Source: CAYXVU01 sp964468725
Lineage (GTDB): Bacteria; Acidobacteriota; Blastocatellia; UBA7656
Reading direction: 5' to 3'
Length of the DNA: 18,533 nucleotides
NCBI GenBank assembly: GCA_964468725.1
Contig: CAYXVU010000115.1
Coordinates: forward strand, 1-18,533
Shown piece by piece: positions 1 to 7,776 of this stretch (the first letter of the stretch is position 1; every line of letters begins with the position of its first letter). The notes under the pieces are model-generated. The model saw nothing but the letters and a program-made list of their open reading frames with translations, did not search any database and had not been told where the DNA came from. The translations under genes and the position numbers were made by a program.

Positions 1-426
1 GATGGCATCACCTTTGACGGGTATGGAGAGTTTCTTGATCTCTTCGACAGCGCGTTCGACGGCCTTGTCAATGACGCGCTTGAGCGCCATGGGGTTAGCG
101 CCCGCAGCAACGGTCTTGACGCCTTCGCGGAAGATGGCTTGAGCGAGCACCGTAGCAGTGGTCGTGCCATCGCCCGCCACATCGGAAGTCTTCGAAGCCA
201 CTTCGCGCACCATCTGCGCGCCGGTGTTCTCCAATTTGTCTTCGAGTTCGATCTCTTTGGCAACCGTGACACCGTCTTTGGTGATGGTGGGCGAGCCGAA
301 TTTCTTTTCGATGACGACGTTGCGGCCTTTCGGGCCGAGGGTCACTTTGACTGCATCTGCCAGACGATTGACGCCAGCGAGCAAACTGCGGCGAGACTCT
401 TCGCCGAATGCAATATGTTTAGCCAT
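1..426 (-). CDS. groL: Chaperonin GroEL (Hsp60), N-terminal part, cut by window edge
   Basis: GroEL is the 60-kDa ATP-driven chaperonin that folds proteins in the cytoplasm inside a double heptameric ring capped by GroES. The minus strand encodes the first 142 residues; the rest lies beyond base 1. It opens MAKHIAFGEESR and carries the equatorial-domain nucleotide-binding signatures VTLGPKGRNV (about residues 28-37) and the DGTTTATVLAQA stretch (about 85-96), which holds the ATPase region. The start at 426 is supported by an excellent AGGAGGA ribosome-binding site a few bases upstream. It sits 20 bases after the groES stop, so the two are cotranscribed from the CIRCE-controlled promoter near 880-905. 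Family assignment is certain. Whether this is the only groEL in the genome cannot be seen here. Confidence 0.98.
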   Translation of the reverse strand, partial: MAKHIAFGEESRRSLLAGVNRLADAVKVTLGPKGRNVVIEKKFGSPTITKDGVTVAKEIELEDKLENTGAQMVREVASKTSDVAGDGTTTATVLAQAIFREGVKTVAAGANPMALKRVIDKAVERAVEEIKKLSIPVKGDAI

Positions 427-446
427 ATATTCCTCCTATAAAACGG

Positions 447-770
447 TTATTTACCTTTGCCTTTTGCTTTATCGGCGGTCTTCTCGACGACGCCAAGGAT
501 GTCGTCTTCGCGCAGGATGAGATACTCTTCGCCATCCAGTTTGATCTCGGTGCCGGCATATTTGCCAAACAGCACGAGGTCGCCTTCCGCGACATCCAGC
601 TTGACGCGCTCACCGTTATCCAGCTTTTTGCCTGCGCCAACAGCGATCACTTGCCCCTCTTGGGGCTTCTCTTTCGCCGTGTCGGGGATAATGATGCCGC
701 CACGAATCTGCTCTTGTTCTTCCACTCTTTTGACGATCACTCGATCATGCAGAGGTCTGATGCTTGCCAT
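447..770 (-). CDS. groS: Co-chaperonin GroES (Hsp10)
   Basis: GroES is the heptameric lid of the GroEL folding chamber in the cytoplasm. The 107-residue protein starts MASIRPLHDRVIVKR, the classic Cpn10 opening, followed by the mobile loop that contacts GroEL (around EQEQIRGGIIIPDTAKEK, residues 18-35). The Cpn10 core GDLVLFGKYAGTEIKLDG (about 63-80) and the LREDDILGVV end of the fold (about 86-95) follow. The protein is about ten residues longer than the common 95-97 aa form because of a lysine-rich tail, KTADKAKGKGK. An AAAGGAG ribosome-binding site lies just upstream of the start at 770. It is the first gene of the groES-groEL operon, and its promoter and CIRCE operator lie at 850-904. Confidence 0.98.
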   Translation of the reverse strand: MASIRPLHDRVIVKRVEEQEQIRGGIIIPDTAKEKPQEGQVIAVGAGKKLDNGERVKLDVAEGDLVLFGKYAGTEIKLDGEEYLILREDDILGVVEKTADKAKGKGK

Positions 771-849
771 GACTTTTCAAACTCCTTTCTTTGTTGATAT
801 AAGAACACTACTCGGATCAAACATGACTGTACGGTTGAGAGCAGCAGTT

Positions 850-876
850 TTAGCACTCTCGACCAAAGACTGCCAA
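850..876. promoter_or_regulatory. CIRCE operator (HrcA binding site) of groES-groEL
   Basis: The plus strand reads TTAGCACTC, nine spacer bases, then GACTGCCAA. The CIRCE consensus is TTAGCACTC-N9-GAGTGCTAA, so one arm is perfect, the other matches 7 of 9, and the spacer is exactly nine. It begins at the last base of the -10 box of the groES promoter, where bound HrcA would block transcription. HrcA is known to be released upon heat or protein-folding stress, when GroEL is titrated. hrcA itself is not in the window. Confidence 0.92.
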
Positions 877-904
877 TTATATTTTTGGCACGGTAAGCTG
901 TCAA
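876..904 (-). promoter_or_regulatory. Consensus sigma70 promoter of groES-groEL
   Basis: On the minus strand TTGACA (899-904) and TATAAT (876-881) are separated by exactly 17 bases. This is a perfect consensus housekeeping promoter. It directly overlaps the CIRCE element by one base, and the leader to the groES start is about 100 bases. The arrangement indicates a very strong promoter kept down by HrcA rather than use of an alternative heat-shock sigma factor. Confidence 0.9.
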
Positions 905-953
905 CAGTTGACGACAATCGGCTGTGAAGTTTCAGACAGCGAGAGGGGGCATC

Positions 954-3035
954 GTGAAGGGAGTATACGCCGTTCTGCTTTTTCTGATTATGGGGATGCC
1001 GCTGGTTGCTCACCCGACGATGAGCGCGCCGCGCGCCGAGATTCTTTGGGACAACTGGGGCGTGCCGCACATCTTTGCCAAAGACAACGAGTCGTTGTTC
1101 TATGCCTTTGGCCGCGCACAGATGCACAGCCATGGGGACTTGATTTTGCGGCTCTACGGGCAAGCGCGCGGGCGGGCAGCAGAATACTGGGGGCAGAGCT
1201 ATCTGGCTTCTGACAAGTGGGTTCGCACAGTCGGCATCCCCGAACGCGCACGCCAGTGGTACAAGCAACAGTCACCCGCGTTTCGCAAATGTCTTGAGGC
1301 TTTCGCGCTTGGCATCAGCGACTACGGGCGTGAGTATAAAGACCGCCTCTCAGACGAAGTTGAAAGCGTCTTGCCGGTAACTGCCGAAGACGTGCTTGCG
1401 CATACGCAGCGGGTGATTCATTACGTCTTTGTCGCCAATCAAGGCGTAACCGGAAGCGCCGCGCGGCATTTAAGCGAGCGAGGTTCGAACACTTGGGCGA
1501 TTGCTCCTGCACGCTCTGCAAACGGGCACGCGATGTTGCTGGCCAATCCGCACTTGCCTTGGTCTGACCTGTTTCTGTTTTACGAATCGCAACTCACAGC
1601 GCCGGGGGTGAATGCCTACGGGGCAACGCTCGTCGGCTTCCCGGTCATGGGCATCGCTTTCAATGATGATTTAGGTTGGTCTCACACGGTCAACACGCAC
1701 GATGGCGATGATCTGTATGAATTGACGCTCGCGGGCGCTGGCTATCGGTGGAATGGCAAAGAGCGCGCCTTCGATCAAGCCGAACAGACTTTGAAAATCA
1801 GACAGGCGGATGGGTCATTCACGGAAGAGAAGCTCACCGTTAAGCGTTCGCTTCACGGGCCGGTGATTGCCGAGAGAGGAGGGCGCGCCATCGCGCTTCG
1901 GGTTGCCGGAATTGATCGTCCGGCGATGATGGAGCAGTGGTGGGATATGGCGAGAGCAAAAACCCTTGCGCAATTTGAAGCTGCGCTCGCACGCTTACAG
2001 ATTCCGATGTTCAACGTGATGTACGCAGACCGCAAAGGTCACATCTTTTATCTGTTCAATGCCACCGTGCCGGTTCGCCCGCATGGCGATTGGGACTATT
2101 GGAGCGGCGTCGTTCCCGGCGACACGTCGGCAACATTGTGGACGCAGATTCATGCCTATCGCGCTCTGCCAAAGGTGACCGACCCGCCGAGCCATTGGTT
2201 GCAAAATGCCAATGACCCGCCCTGGACGGTGACCTTTCCGCTGGCTTTTGATGCGAACAAATTTCCGCGCTACCTCGCTCCGCGCTCGATGGAGTTTCGC
2301 CCGCAACGATCAGCGCGCATGCTCGACGAAGACTCGCGCATCAGCTTCGAAGAGTTGATCGCATACAAACATTCCAATCGTTCAGAACTGGCCGACCGTA
2401 TTCTTGATGATCTGCTTCTGGCAGCGCGCGAACAGGGTGGCGAAGAGGTGTTGCGGGCGGCAGAGGTTCTAGAAAAGTGGGATCGCACAGCAGATGCAAA
2501 GAGTCGCGGTGCGGCGCTCTTTACGTTTTGGGCGCAAGAGATGGGGTTGCTCGGCGCGAATGCCCATAAAGTCTTCGCCGTTCAATGGGACGAAAAGAAG
2601 CCGCGCACGACGCCTGACGGCTTAGCGGATCCGAAAAAAGCCGTTGCCGCCTTGGTGGTTGCCGCAAAGAAAATCCAGACGGCCTATGGGTCGCTTGATG
2701 TCGAGTGGGGCAGTGTGGCGCGGTTGCGATATGGCAAATACGATTTGCCCGCCAATGGTGGCATAGGGCAGTTGGGCATCTTCCGCGTCGTCGGTTATGC
2801 GCCGGAGAAAGATGGCCGCTTGCGGGCTGTCGGCGGCGATTCTTATGTTGCAGCCATCGAGTTTTCAACTCCGGTGCGCGCCCGCGTCATCACCAGCTAT
2901 GGGAACGCGACACAACCCGGTTCGCTCCATCTCGGCGACCAACTGGAGTTATTTGCTAAAAAAGAGATGCGTGCCGCTTGGCGCACGCGCGCCGAGATTG
3001 AAGCGCACCTCGAATCACGCGAGGCGTTCCGGTAA
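954..3035 (+). CDS. Exported penicillin acylase-family amidase (penicillin/AHL acylase type)
   Basis: This N-terminal-nucleophile hydrolase should cleave amide bonds of acylated substrates such as beta-lactams, N-acyl-homoserine lactones or other N-acyl compounds, outside the cytoplasm. The 693-aa precursor length suits the family. From GTG 954 it starts with a signal peptide (VKGVYAVLLFLIMGMPLVAH). The alpha-chain signature DNWGVPHIFAKD and FGRAQMHSHGDL follow. The ERGSNTWAIAP motif (about residues 175-185) supplies the Gly-Ser self-cleavage site and the catalytic serine, near residue 178. ANPHLPW and NTHDGDDLYELTL further on are typical beta-chain motifs. A GTG at 924 is in frame, but 954 is preferred because GAGAGGGGG lies four bases before it and 924 has no ribosome site. 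It is divergent from groES and convergent with the decarboxylase. Substrate specificity is not readable. Confidence 0.9.
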   Translation: MKGVYAVLLFLIMGMPLVAHPTMSAPRAEILWDNWGVPHIFAKDNESLFYAFGRAQMHSHGDLILRLYGQARGRAAEYWGQSYLASDKWVRTVGIPERARQWYKQQSPAFRKCLEAFALGISDYGREYKDRLSDEVESVLPVTAEDVLAHTQRVIHYVFVANQGVTGSAARHLSERGSNTWAIAPARSANGHAMLLANPHLPWSDLFLFYESQLTAPGVNAYGATLVGFPVMGIAFNDDLGWSHTVNTHDGDDLYELTLAGAGYRWNGKERAFDQAEQTLKIRQADGSFTEEKLTVKRSLHGPVIAERGGRAIALRVAGIDRPAMMEQWWDMARAKTLAQFEAALARLQIPMFNVMYADRKGHIFYLFNATVPVRPHGDWDYWSGVVPGDTSATLWTQIHAYRALPKVTDPPSHWLQNANDPPWTVTFPLAFDANKFPRYLAPRSMEFRPQRSARMLDEDSRISFEELIAYKHSNRSELADRILDDLLLAAREQGGEEVLRAAEVLEKWDRTADAKSRGAALFTFWAQEMGLLGANAHKVFAVQWDEKKPRTTPDGLADPKKAVAALVVAAKKIQTAYGSLDVEWGSVARLRYGKYDLPANGGIGQLGIFRVVGYAPEKDGRLRAVGGDSYVAAIEFSTPVRARVITSYGNATQPGSLHLGDQLELFAKKEMRAAWRTRAEIEAHLESREAFR

Positions 3036-3088
3036 GCCGACGCACGAGCAGTAGAACAAGAGAGCATTAGCGCGGCACCAGGTTACAG

Positions 3089-3125
3089 GAAAACCCTCAT
3101 CGCACCTTCTGATGGTCAGGTTTTC
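3089..3125. terminator. Possible hairpin between convergent acylase and decarboxylase genes
   Basis: GAAAACC (3089-3095) pairs with GGTTTTC (3119-3125), and CATC pairs with GATG inside, with an uneven internal loop. It lies between two convergent genes and overlaps the decarboxylase stop codon. The stem is imperfect and there is no clean T-run, so a terminator role is only suggested. Confidence 0.3.
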
Positions 3126-4561
3126 TCAAGTACTCTACCGATCTTGCGCACCTGGTCAACAAGGAGTTCGAAATCTTCTTGTCGACTTCTGTGGTTGGTT
3201 ATCGAACAGCGGATGGCAAATTTCCCCCGAATGATTGTGTAGGTCGGAACAGCAATACCGCTCTCCTGCAAGCGCAACAAGACCTCTTTGTTTAATTCGG
3301 TAAGCTGGTCTTCGTTCAGACCCTCTTTTACGAATCGAAAACAGACGATATTTAACGGCACCGGCGCAAGCAGTTCCAGGTTGGGGGACGATTCGATTAA
3401 AGAGGCGAGGTACGCTGCCTGTGAGATATTTTGTTCGATCAGGCGGCGGTATTTATTTATGCCATTTCCTTTGATCGAGAGCCAAACCTTTAAGGCGCGA
3501 AACCCACGCGAAAGCTGCACACCATATTCACTAAACCAGATGCCGCTCGCCACGCCCCGTGACAGTGGCAAGAGGTATGCGCCGGAAGCGGAAAACGACT
3601 CGTGGTGTTTGTCCGGATGGCGAATCAGCACGCATCCGGCTTCATACGGCATCGACATCCATTTGTGTAAATCGAAGGCGAGAGAATCGGCGCGCTCCAT
3701 TCCCTTTAAGACCGGACGGTACTGCGGCGACAAAGCCGCCAGCGCGCCGAACGCTCCGTCAATGTGAAACCATAGCCCTTCAGAGGCGCAGAGATCAGCC
3801 AATCCGTTCAAATCGTCAGTAGCACCGGTGTTGACCGTGCCCGCGTTTCCGATGACGCAGAACGGTTTCAGTCCTTTCGCCCTGTCTTCGGCAATTGCCC
3901 TTTGCAGCGCGTCTAGGTCGATCCGGAAATCTGTGTGAACAGGTATGCGCCGCAATGACTCACTGCCCAGCCCCAGAATCTCAACCGCTTTGTGAATCGA
4001 ATTATGGGTTTCGCTAGAGCCGTATAAAACCATTTTCGAAGCGGAGTTTTGTAAGCCTTGTTGTTGCACGTTGAATCCGGCTTTGCTGTTTCTGGCAACT
4101 GTCAACCCCGTCAGGTTCGCCATTGTGCAGCCGCTGACCAGAATGCCACTGGCGGTGGCGGGAAAGCCGAGCATCTCCTTGCACCAGTCAATCACCTGTT
4201 TTTCCACATACACGGCAGACTGCTCGCCAAACCCAACGTTGGGGTTCATCCCCGCCGCCAGCATCTCAGCCAACATCCCAAAAGGCGTGCCTGTACCATG
4301 CACCCAGCCCCAGAAGCGGGGGTGCTGGTTGCCATTCGGAAAGGGAAGCACATCGGTCAAGAAGTCATGGTAAACCTCTCTCAGGTTTTGAGCTTCGAGA
4401 GGCAGGCTTTGCTGGAAACGAGCTTTCACCTCAGCAGGCACCGGTTGCCACACAGGGCGCTCGCGCAAGGTCTGTAGCCAATCCAGCATATCATCAACCA
4501 TCTGATGCCCGAACTGTCGTAACTCTTCCCAATCTTCCGGATCAAGGGTTTCTTCTTTCAT
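3116..4561 (-). CDS. Group II pyridoxal-phosphate amino-acid decarboxylase
   Basis: This cytoplasmic PLP enzyme belongs to the family of aromatic-L-amino-acid, tyrosine, histidine and glutamate/aspartate decarboxylases, which convert an amino acid to an amine plus CO2. The 481-residue length is typical of the aromatic decarboxylase-like group. Visible motifs are NQHPRFWGWVHG near residue 78, SGCTMANLTGL (about 143-153), SSETHNSIHKA with the PLP-stacking His near 186, FHIDGAFG with the ring-nitrogen Asp near 268, and FDLHKWMSMPY with the Schiff-base Lys near 300. All catalytic residues are present, so the enzyme should be active. It is the last gene of the minus-strand amino-acid cluster, 43 bases beyond the broken dehydratase. 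The ribosome site is weak. The true substrate (aromatic, acidic or other) cannot be decided from sequence alone. Confidence 0.93.
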   Translation of the reverse strand: MKEETLDPEDWEELRQFGHQMVDDMLDWLQTLRERPVWQPVPAEVKARFQQSLPLEAQNLREVYHDFLTDVLPFPNGNQHPRFWGWVHGTGTPFGMLAEMLAAGMNPNVGFGEQSAVYVEKQVIDWCKEMLGFPATASGILVSGCTMANLTGLTVARNSKAGFNVQQQGLQNSASKMVLYGSSETHNSIHKAVEILGLGSESLRRIPVHTDFRIDLDALQRAIAEDRAKGLKPFCVIGNAGTVNTGATDDLNGLADLCASEGLWFHIDGAFGALAALSPQYRPVLKGMERADSLAFDLHKWMSMPYEAGCVLIRHPDKHHESFSASGAYLLPLSRGVASGIWFSEYGVQLSRGFRALKVWLSIKGNGINKYRRLIEQNISQAAYLASLIESSPNLELLAPVPLNIVCFRFVKEGLNEDQLTELNKEVLLRLQESGIAVPTYTIIRGKFAIRCSITNHRSRQEDFELLVDQVRKIGRVLEKT

Positions 4562-4604
4562 ATCTCAAAACTCCATCTCTTTTGCCCCATCGCTTGGGCA
4601 ACCG

Positions 4605-5236
4605 TCATTTGTTTTCCGTCTGTTGCAAGTAGCCTGCAAGCTTTGCCATATCAATGTTGCCGCCCGACAGCACAACCCCAACGCGATGGCCTGCGAAGTC
4701 GAATTTCTTGTGACGCACAACCGCAGCGGCGGCTATACCTGACGGCTCAATTAAAATTTTCATCCGTTCACACATAAAGCGAATGGTTTCGATCAACTCT
4801 TCGTCACTGACCAACAAGATGTCTTCAATCAATTCTTTGATAATGGGGAAGGTCAATTTGCCGACCGGCGTTTGCAATGCATCGGCAATCGTGCGCCGTA
4901 ACCCTGCGTCGCCGCCACTTTCATCTCCGGCGCGTCTTGCGGCATGACGATAGTGGCCGGAACGCCAAAAAGTCTGGCAGCAAGCGCAGCCGCTTGCCCA
5001 TGATTTCCTGAAGAGTAGGCGAGGATGCCGCGCTGACGCTCTTCATCAGTGAGTGACGCGATTTTGTTATACGCGCCGCGAAACTTAAATGCCCCGACGC
5101 GCTGGAAGTTTTCAACCTTGAAGTAGACCTCGCAGCCTGCTTCTTCATTGAATTGCCGCGAGGTCAGAGCGGGTGTGCGGTGCGCCACACCGCGCAATCG
5201 GTCACGGGCTTTGAGGATGTCATCAAAAGTCAGCAT
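4605..5236 (-). pseudogene. Threonine/serine dehydratase remnant with out-of-frame internal deletion
   Basis: Two pieces of one fold-type II PLP dehydratase lie in different frames. The N-terminal piece (5236 down to about 4892) has the PLP-lysine motif GAFKFRGAYNK and the substrate loop SSGNHGQAAALA, and ends in ATQGYGA. The C-terminal piece (about 4892 to 4605) resumes as TIADALQTPVGKLTFPIIK and ends with IEPSGIAAAAV and VVLSGGNIDMAKL. In intact relatives of about 320 residues, roughly 100-110 residues lie between YGA and TIAD, including the GGGGL loop that holds the PLP phosphate. So the gene has lost that segment and its frame at 4890-4893. It cannot make an active enzyme. It belonged to the threonine deaminase/serine racemase/hydroxyaspartate ammonia-lyase group. 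An assembly collapse is the alternative explanation. Confidence 0.88.
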
Positions 5237-5358
5237 AGACGGCTCACCAAAGAATCACGTGTTGACTCTAACTGCTCCAATGATCGAAACGATGGCATTG
5301 ACGGCTCGATTGAGCGGCGTCGAAAAAAATCTATTTGCGCTCAACTCAGAGCTACAGA

Positions 5359-6048
5359 CTACAGCGTCGCACGGCGGATTGCTGCGCCTGCAAGCAGACG
5401 CGTTGAATCCAGTGTCGGTAACGATGAGTTGGAGTCATTCAGGATCAAAGGAAGCTCGGTACATCCGAGTACGACGGCATCACACCCTCGCTCTTTCAGA
5501 CGATGGATGACCTGCTGAAGGTATGCGACTGCCTCCGGTTTGAATATCCCGTAGACTAATTCATTCATGATGATGCGGTTGATTTCTTCTCGCTCCGCAG
5601 GACTCAGTCGCAAATACTCCAAGCCATAGGTTGCAAGCTTCTCCGGGTAGACCTCGCTATTGACCAGCCAACGAGTACCAGTCAAACCGAGACGACGAAA
5701 GCCGCGCGCAACGGCTTGCTCGGCGACGACTTCAGCAATGTGTAGCCACGGCAATGGAGAGATCGGGAGAACATATGGGAGTGCTTGATGGATTGTGTTA
5801 TCCGGGCAGATCAAAAAGTTAGCACTGATCTTCGCCAGTTTATTCGCTGAAGAAAGCATCAACTTGCCAACCCCCCGCCAATCATCTTGCTGAAGACACT
5901 CAACATACTCAGCGAATGAGGGTGTGTGCATAGAGACTTCCGGATGGGCGTACGGGCCGAGCGCTTTGGAACCCTCAATGCAGATGGTCTTATAACAAAG
6001 AGCTGCGCCTTCTGCAGAGCAACCAACGATACCGATGTGCTGTAGCAT
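5359..6048 (-). CDS. Aspartate/glutamate racemase family protein
   Basis: Members of this cofactor-independent family interconvert L and D forms of aspartate, glutamate or related acids with two cysteines acting as acid and base. The 229-aa protein has the N-terminal IGIVGCSAEGAALCY loop, the first catalytic cysteine in LICPDNTIH (Cys81) and the second in VVLGCTELPL (Cys196). Length and motif spacing are normal, so it should be active in the cytoplasm. It is third in the minus-strand cluster, 76 bases after RidA and 122 bases before the broken dehydratase. Its neighbours point to amino-acid catabolism rather than peptidoglycan synthesis, because no murI context is seen. Related enzymes include hydantoin and maleate racemases/isomerases, so the exact substrate is open. 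The ribosome site (AAGGA, about 12 bases upstream) is weak. Confidence 0.87.
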   Translation of the reverse strand: MLQHIGIVGCSAEGAALCYKTICIEGSKALGPYAHPEVSMHTPSFAEYVECLQQDDWRGVGKLMLSSANKLAKISANFLICPDNTIHQALPYVLPISPLPWLHIAEVVAEQAVARGFRRLGLTGTRWLVNSEVYPEKLATYGLEYLRLSPAEREEINRIIMNELVYGIFKPEAVAYLQQVIHRLKERGCDAVVLGCTELPLILNDSNSSLPTLDSTRLLAGAAIRRATL

Positions 6049-6124
6049 ATTAGACCATCATCCTTATCGTCACAGAATCAAGTCCCACTACCTGCGGAAG
6101 TGTAGCCGTATGAGCGCGGGTTTA

Positions 6125-6580
6125 TTATTCCACCTCAGCGATTAGTTCGATTTCTACGCAAGAACCGAAAGGAATCTGAGCAACGCCGAAGGAGCTTCGG
6201 GCATGAGTTCCGCTATCCCCAAATACTTGCTCGAACAGCTCCGAAGCGCCATTAGCCACCAAATGCTGTTCGATAAAAGTTGAGGCACTGTTGACCAGAA
6301 CCATCAGCTTGACGATTCGTTGGACTCGATTGAGGTCGCCAACTGCCGCCTGTAGCGTACCCATCAAGTCGATAGCTATGGCTCGCGCAGCCGCCTTGCC
6401 TTCTTCAGTCGTCACGTTCAAACCAAGCTGCCCAACCCAAGGCTTGCCCTCTTTCTTGGCGATGTGGCCGGATAAATAGACCAAATTGCCGGTGCGGACG
6501 AAAGGCACGAACGCGGAGACGGGCGCAGCGACTCCAGGCAGTGAGATGGATAAGGCGCTGAGCTTTTCATAAACAGGCAT
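6125..6580 (-). CDS. RidA family enamine/imine deaminase
   Basis: RidA-type proteins (YjgF/YER057c/UK114) hydrolyse the reactive enamine/imine intermediates released by PLP dehydratases, such as 2-aminoacrylate and 2-aminocrotonate, to 2-oxo acids. This protects PLP enzymes from damage. The 151-residue protein has the GNLVYLSGHIA strand (about 31-41), the helix GKAAARAIAIDLMGTL (about 61-76) and the C-terminal ARSSFGVAQIPFGSCVEIE. The substrate-binding arginine (Arg128) and the following acidic residue (Glu143) are kept, as in active members. It is somewhat longer than E. coli RidA (128 aa) and matches the longer RidA-like subgroup. It has a clear GAGGAG ribosome site. Its place directly downstream of a dehydratase fits metabolite-damage control for that enzyme. 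Confidence 0.92.
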   Translation of the reverse strand: MPVYEKLSALSISLPGVAAPVSAFVPFVRTGNLVYLSGHIAKKEGKPWVGQLGLNVTTEEGKAAARAIAIDLMGTLQAAVGDLNRVQRIVKLMVLVNSASTFIEQHLVANGASELFEQVFGDSGTHARSSFGVAQIPFGSCVEIELIAEVE

Positions 6581-6620
6581 GGTGAAACTCCTCGAATAAA
6601 ATTATCGTGATGACATTCCG

Positions 6621-6660
6621 CTCCGGCTTACTTGACTACACCTGTGGTAGCGAAGCCGAG
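6621..6660. other. Hairpin between dehydratase and ridA
   Basis: CTCCGGCTT (6621-6629) pairs with AAGCCGAG (6653-6660) with one bulged base. An inner stem CTACAC (6636-6641) pairs with GTGGTAG (6644-6650). There is no T-run on the minus strand after it. It may modulate readthrough or stabilise processed mRNA in the 118-base gap between the two genes. The role is unproven. Confidence 0.35.
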
Positions 6661-6698
6661 CGTAGGTAGCAAGGGGGCGATCCCATAAGAGTTCGCGG

Positions 6699-7655
6699 TC
6701 ATAAGCGTCCGAAGTCTACTGCCGAGGTGTTACCGCCACACAAGAGGATGCCAACCCGCTCTTTTGCTTTGGGTCGGTAAACGCCTGTCAACAGGGCGGC
6801 AAAGGCCGCCGCGCCGCCCGGTTCAGCTACCAGCCGTATCCGCTGCCACAGTGCAGCTTGTGCCTGTCGTATTGCTTCATCAGTAACTAATAACACCTGA
6901 TCCACATAAGCTTGTGCCAAAGGAAACATTAATTTTCCGACCCGTTTGGGCGCTAGTGAGTCGGCAGCAACTCCGTCAGCCGGACTGTCTACAGGCTTGC
7001 CCGCCTGCAAGGCATGGGTCAACGTCGGGGCCAACTCTGGCTCGACGCCGATGATCTTGATTCGCCCACCATACCAGGCGGCAATGCCGCCGATTAGACC
7101 GCCTCCACCAACAGCAACTAATAGGGTATCCAAGTCAGGGCACTGCTCTTCAAGCTCTAACCCGACTGTCCCTTGGCCGAGCAATGTCTCGGTCTGGTCG
7201 TAGGCATGAATAGAAATCGCCCCCGACTCCGCAGCCCACTTTTCACTGGCTGCCAACGCGTCCGCATACCGTTCGCCGACCACTACCAAGTCCGCCTTGT
7301 ACCCCCGAATCCGCTCGACCTTTTCCGGCGAAGCAACCGTAGGAACGAATATCTTGGCGGGTTTGGCTAACTTCATTGCGGCGTAGGCAACAGCAGCGCC
7401 GTGGTTGCCGCCAGAGGCTGCCACGATACCGACTTGCGGGACTGGCCGCGTCAGGAGGTTAGTGAAAGCTCCTCGAACCTTGAACGATCCGGAGTGCTGT
7501 AGCAACTCTAATTTAAGGCTCAACTGAACCGGATTGAGACCAAAGTCGGCGCCATCAACAGTGAGGATGGGGGTTCGACGTATGTAGGGCTGAATAATGT
7601 GCTCGACCTCGCGTATTTGATCTCGACTAATCATTTGACAGGCCAAGGTTGTCAT
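6699..7655 (-). CDS. Threonine/serine dehydratase family PLP enzyme
   Basis: This fold-type II PLP enzyme eliminates a beta-hydroxyl group and ammonia from threonine, serine or a beta-hydroxy amino acid to give a 2-oxo acid through an enamine. The 318-residue protein carries the PLP lysine in HSGSFKVRGAF (Lys59), the substrate loop ASGGNHGAAVAYAA (about 80-93), the phosphate loop VGGGGLIGG (about 182-190), AEPGGAAAFAALL near 277-289 and ILLCGGNTSAVDF at the end. All needed residues are present. There is no ACT regulatory domain, so it is a catabolic or short-type enzyme rather than biosynthetic IlvA. The start at 7655 is supported by CAGGAGA four bases upstream. It is the first gene of the minus-strand cluster and faces the divergent ArsR regulator. 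Serine racemase-like and 3-hydroxyaspartate ammonia-lyase activities are alternatives. Confidence 0.92.
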   Translation of the reverse strand: MTTLACQMISRDQIREVEHIIQPYIRRTPILTVDGADFGLNPVQLSLKLELLQHSGSFKVRGAFTNLLTRPVPQVGIVAASGGNHGAAVAYAAMKLAKPAKIFVPTVASPEKVERIRGYKADLVVVGERYADALAASEKWAAESGAISIHAYDQTETLLGQGTVGLELEEQCPDLDTLLVAVGGGGLIGGIAAWYGGRIKIIGVEPELAPTLTHALQAGKPVDSPADGVAADSLAPKRVGKLMFPLAQAYVDQVLLVTDEAIRQAQAALWQRIRLVAEPGGAAAFAALLTGVYRPKAKERVGILLCGGNTSAVDFGRL

Positions 7656-7708
7656 AAAATCTCCTGGTCAACTTAACAATCGAATCAATCTGGCAAGCAA
7701 GCTTACCC

Positions 7709-7737
7709 TTGTTGTACGATGCTTTTTGCAGTATAAG
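7709..7737 (+). promoter_or_regulatory. Probable sigma70 promoter of the ArsR-type regulator
   Basis: TTGTTG (7709-7714) and TATAAG (7732-7737) lie 17 bases apart in the divergent intergenic region, about 40 bases before the regulator start. Transcription would begin near 7744, just upstream of the inverted repeat at 7757-7776. Confidence 0.5.
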
Positions 7738-7756
7738 GGAGTATAGAGATTTAGGC

Positions 7757-7776
7757 AATTAGGAAACTGACTAATT
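7757..7776. promoter_or_regulatory. Candidate operator: AATTAG-N8-CTAATT inverted repeat
   Basis: A perfect 6-base dyad with an 8-base spacer ends directly before the regulator's ATG. Its place just downstream of the predicted start of transcription suits autorepression by the ArsR-type protein encoded next to it. It is AT-rich and short, so chance is possible. Confidence 0.4.

Noticed and set aside
924..953. Earlier GTG start for the acylase gene
   Set aside because: It lacks a ribosome site and would put a charged stretch (KFQTARGG) before the signal peptide; GTG 954 follows GAGAGGGGG directly.
5294..5331. GACGGCTC/GAGCGGCGTC hairpin next to a run of A
   Set aside because: On the minus strand, the direction of the genes here, the T-run would precede the stem, so it is not a terminator.
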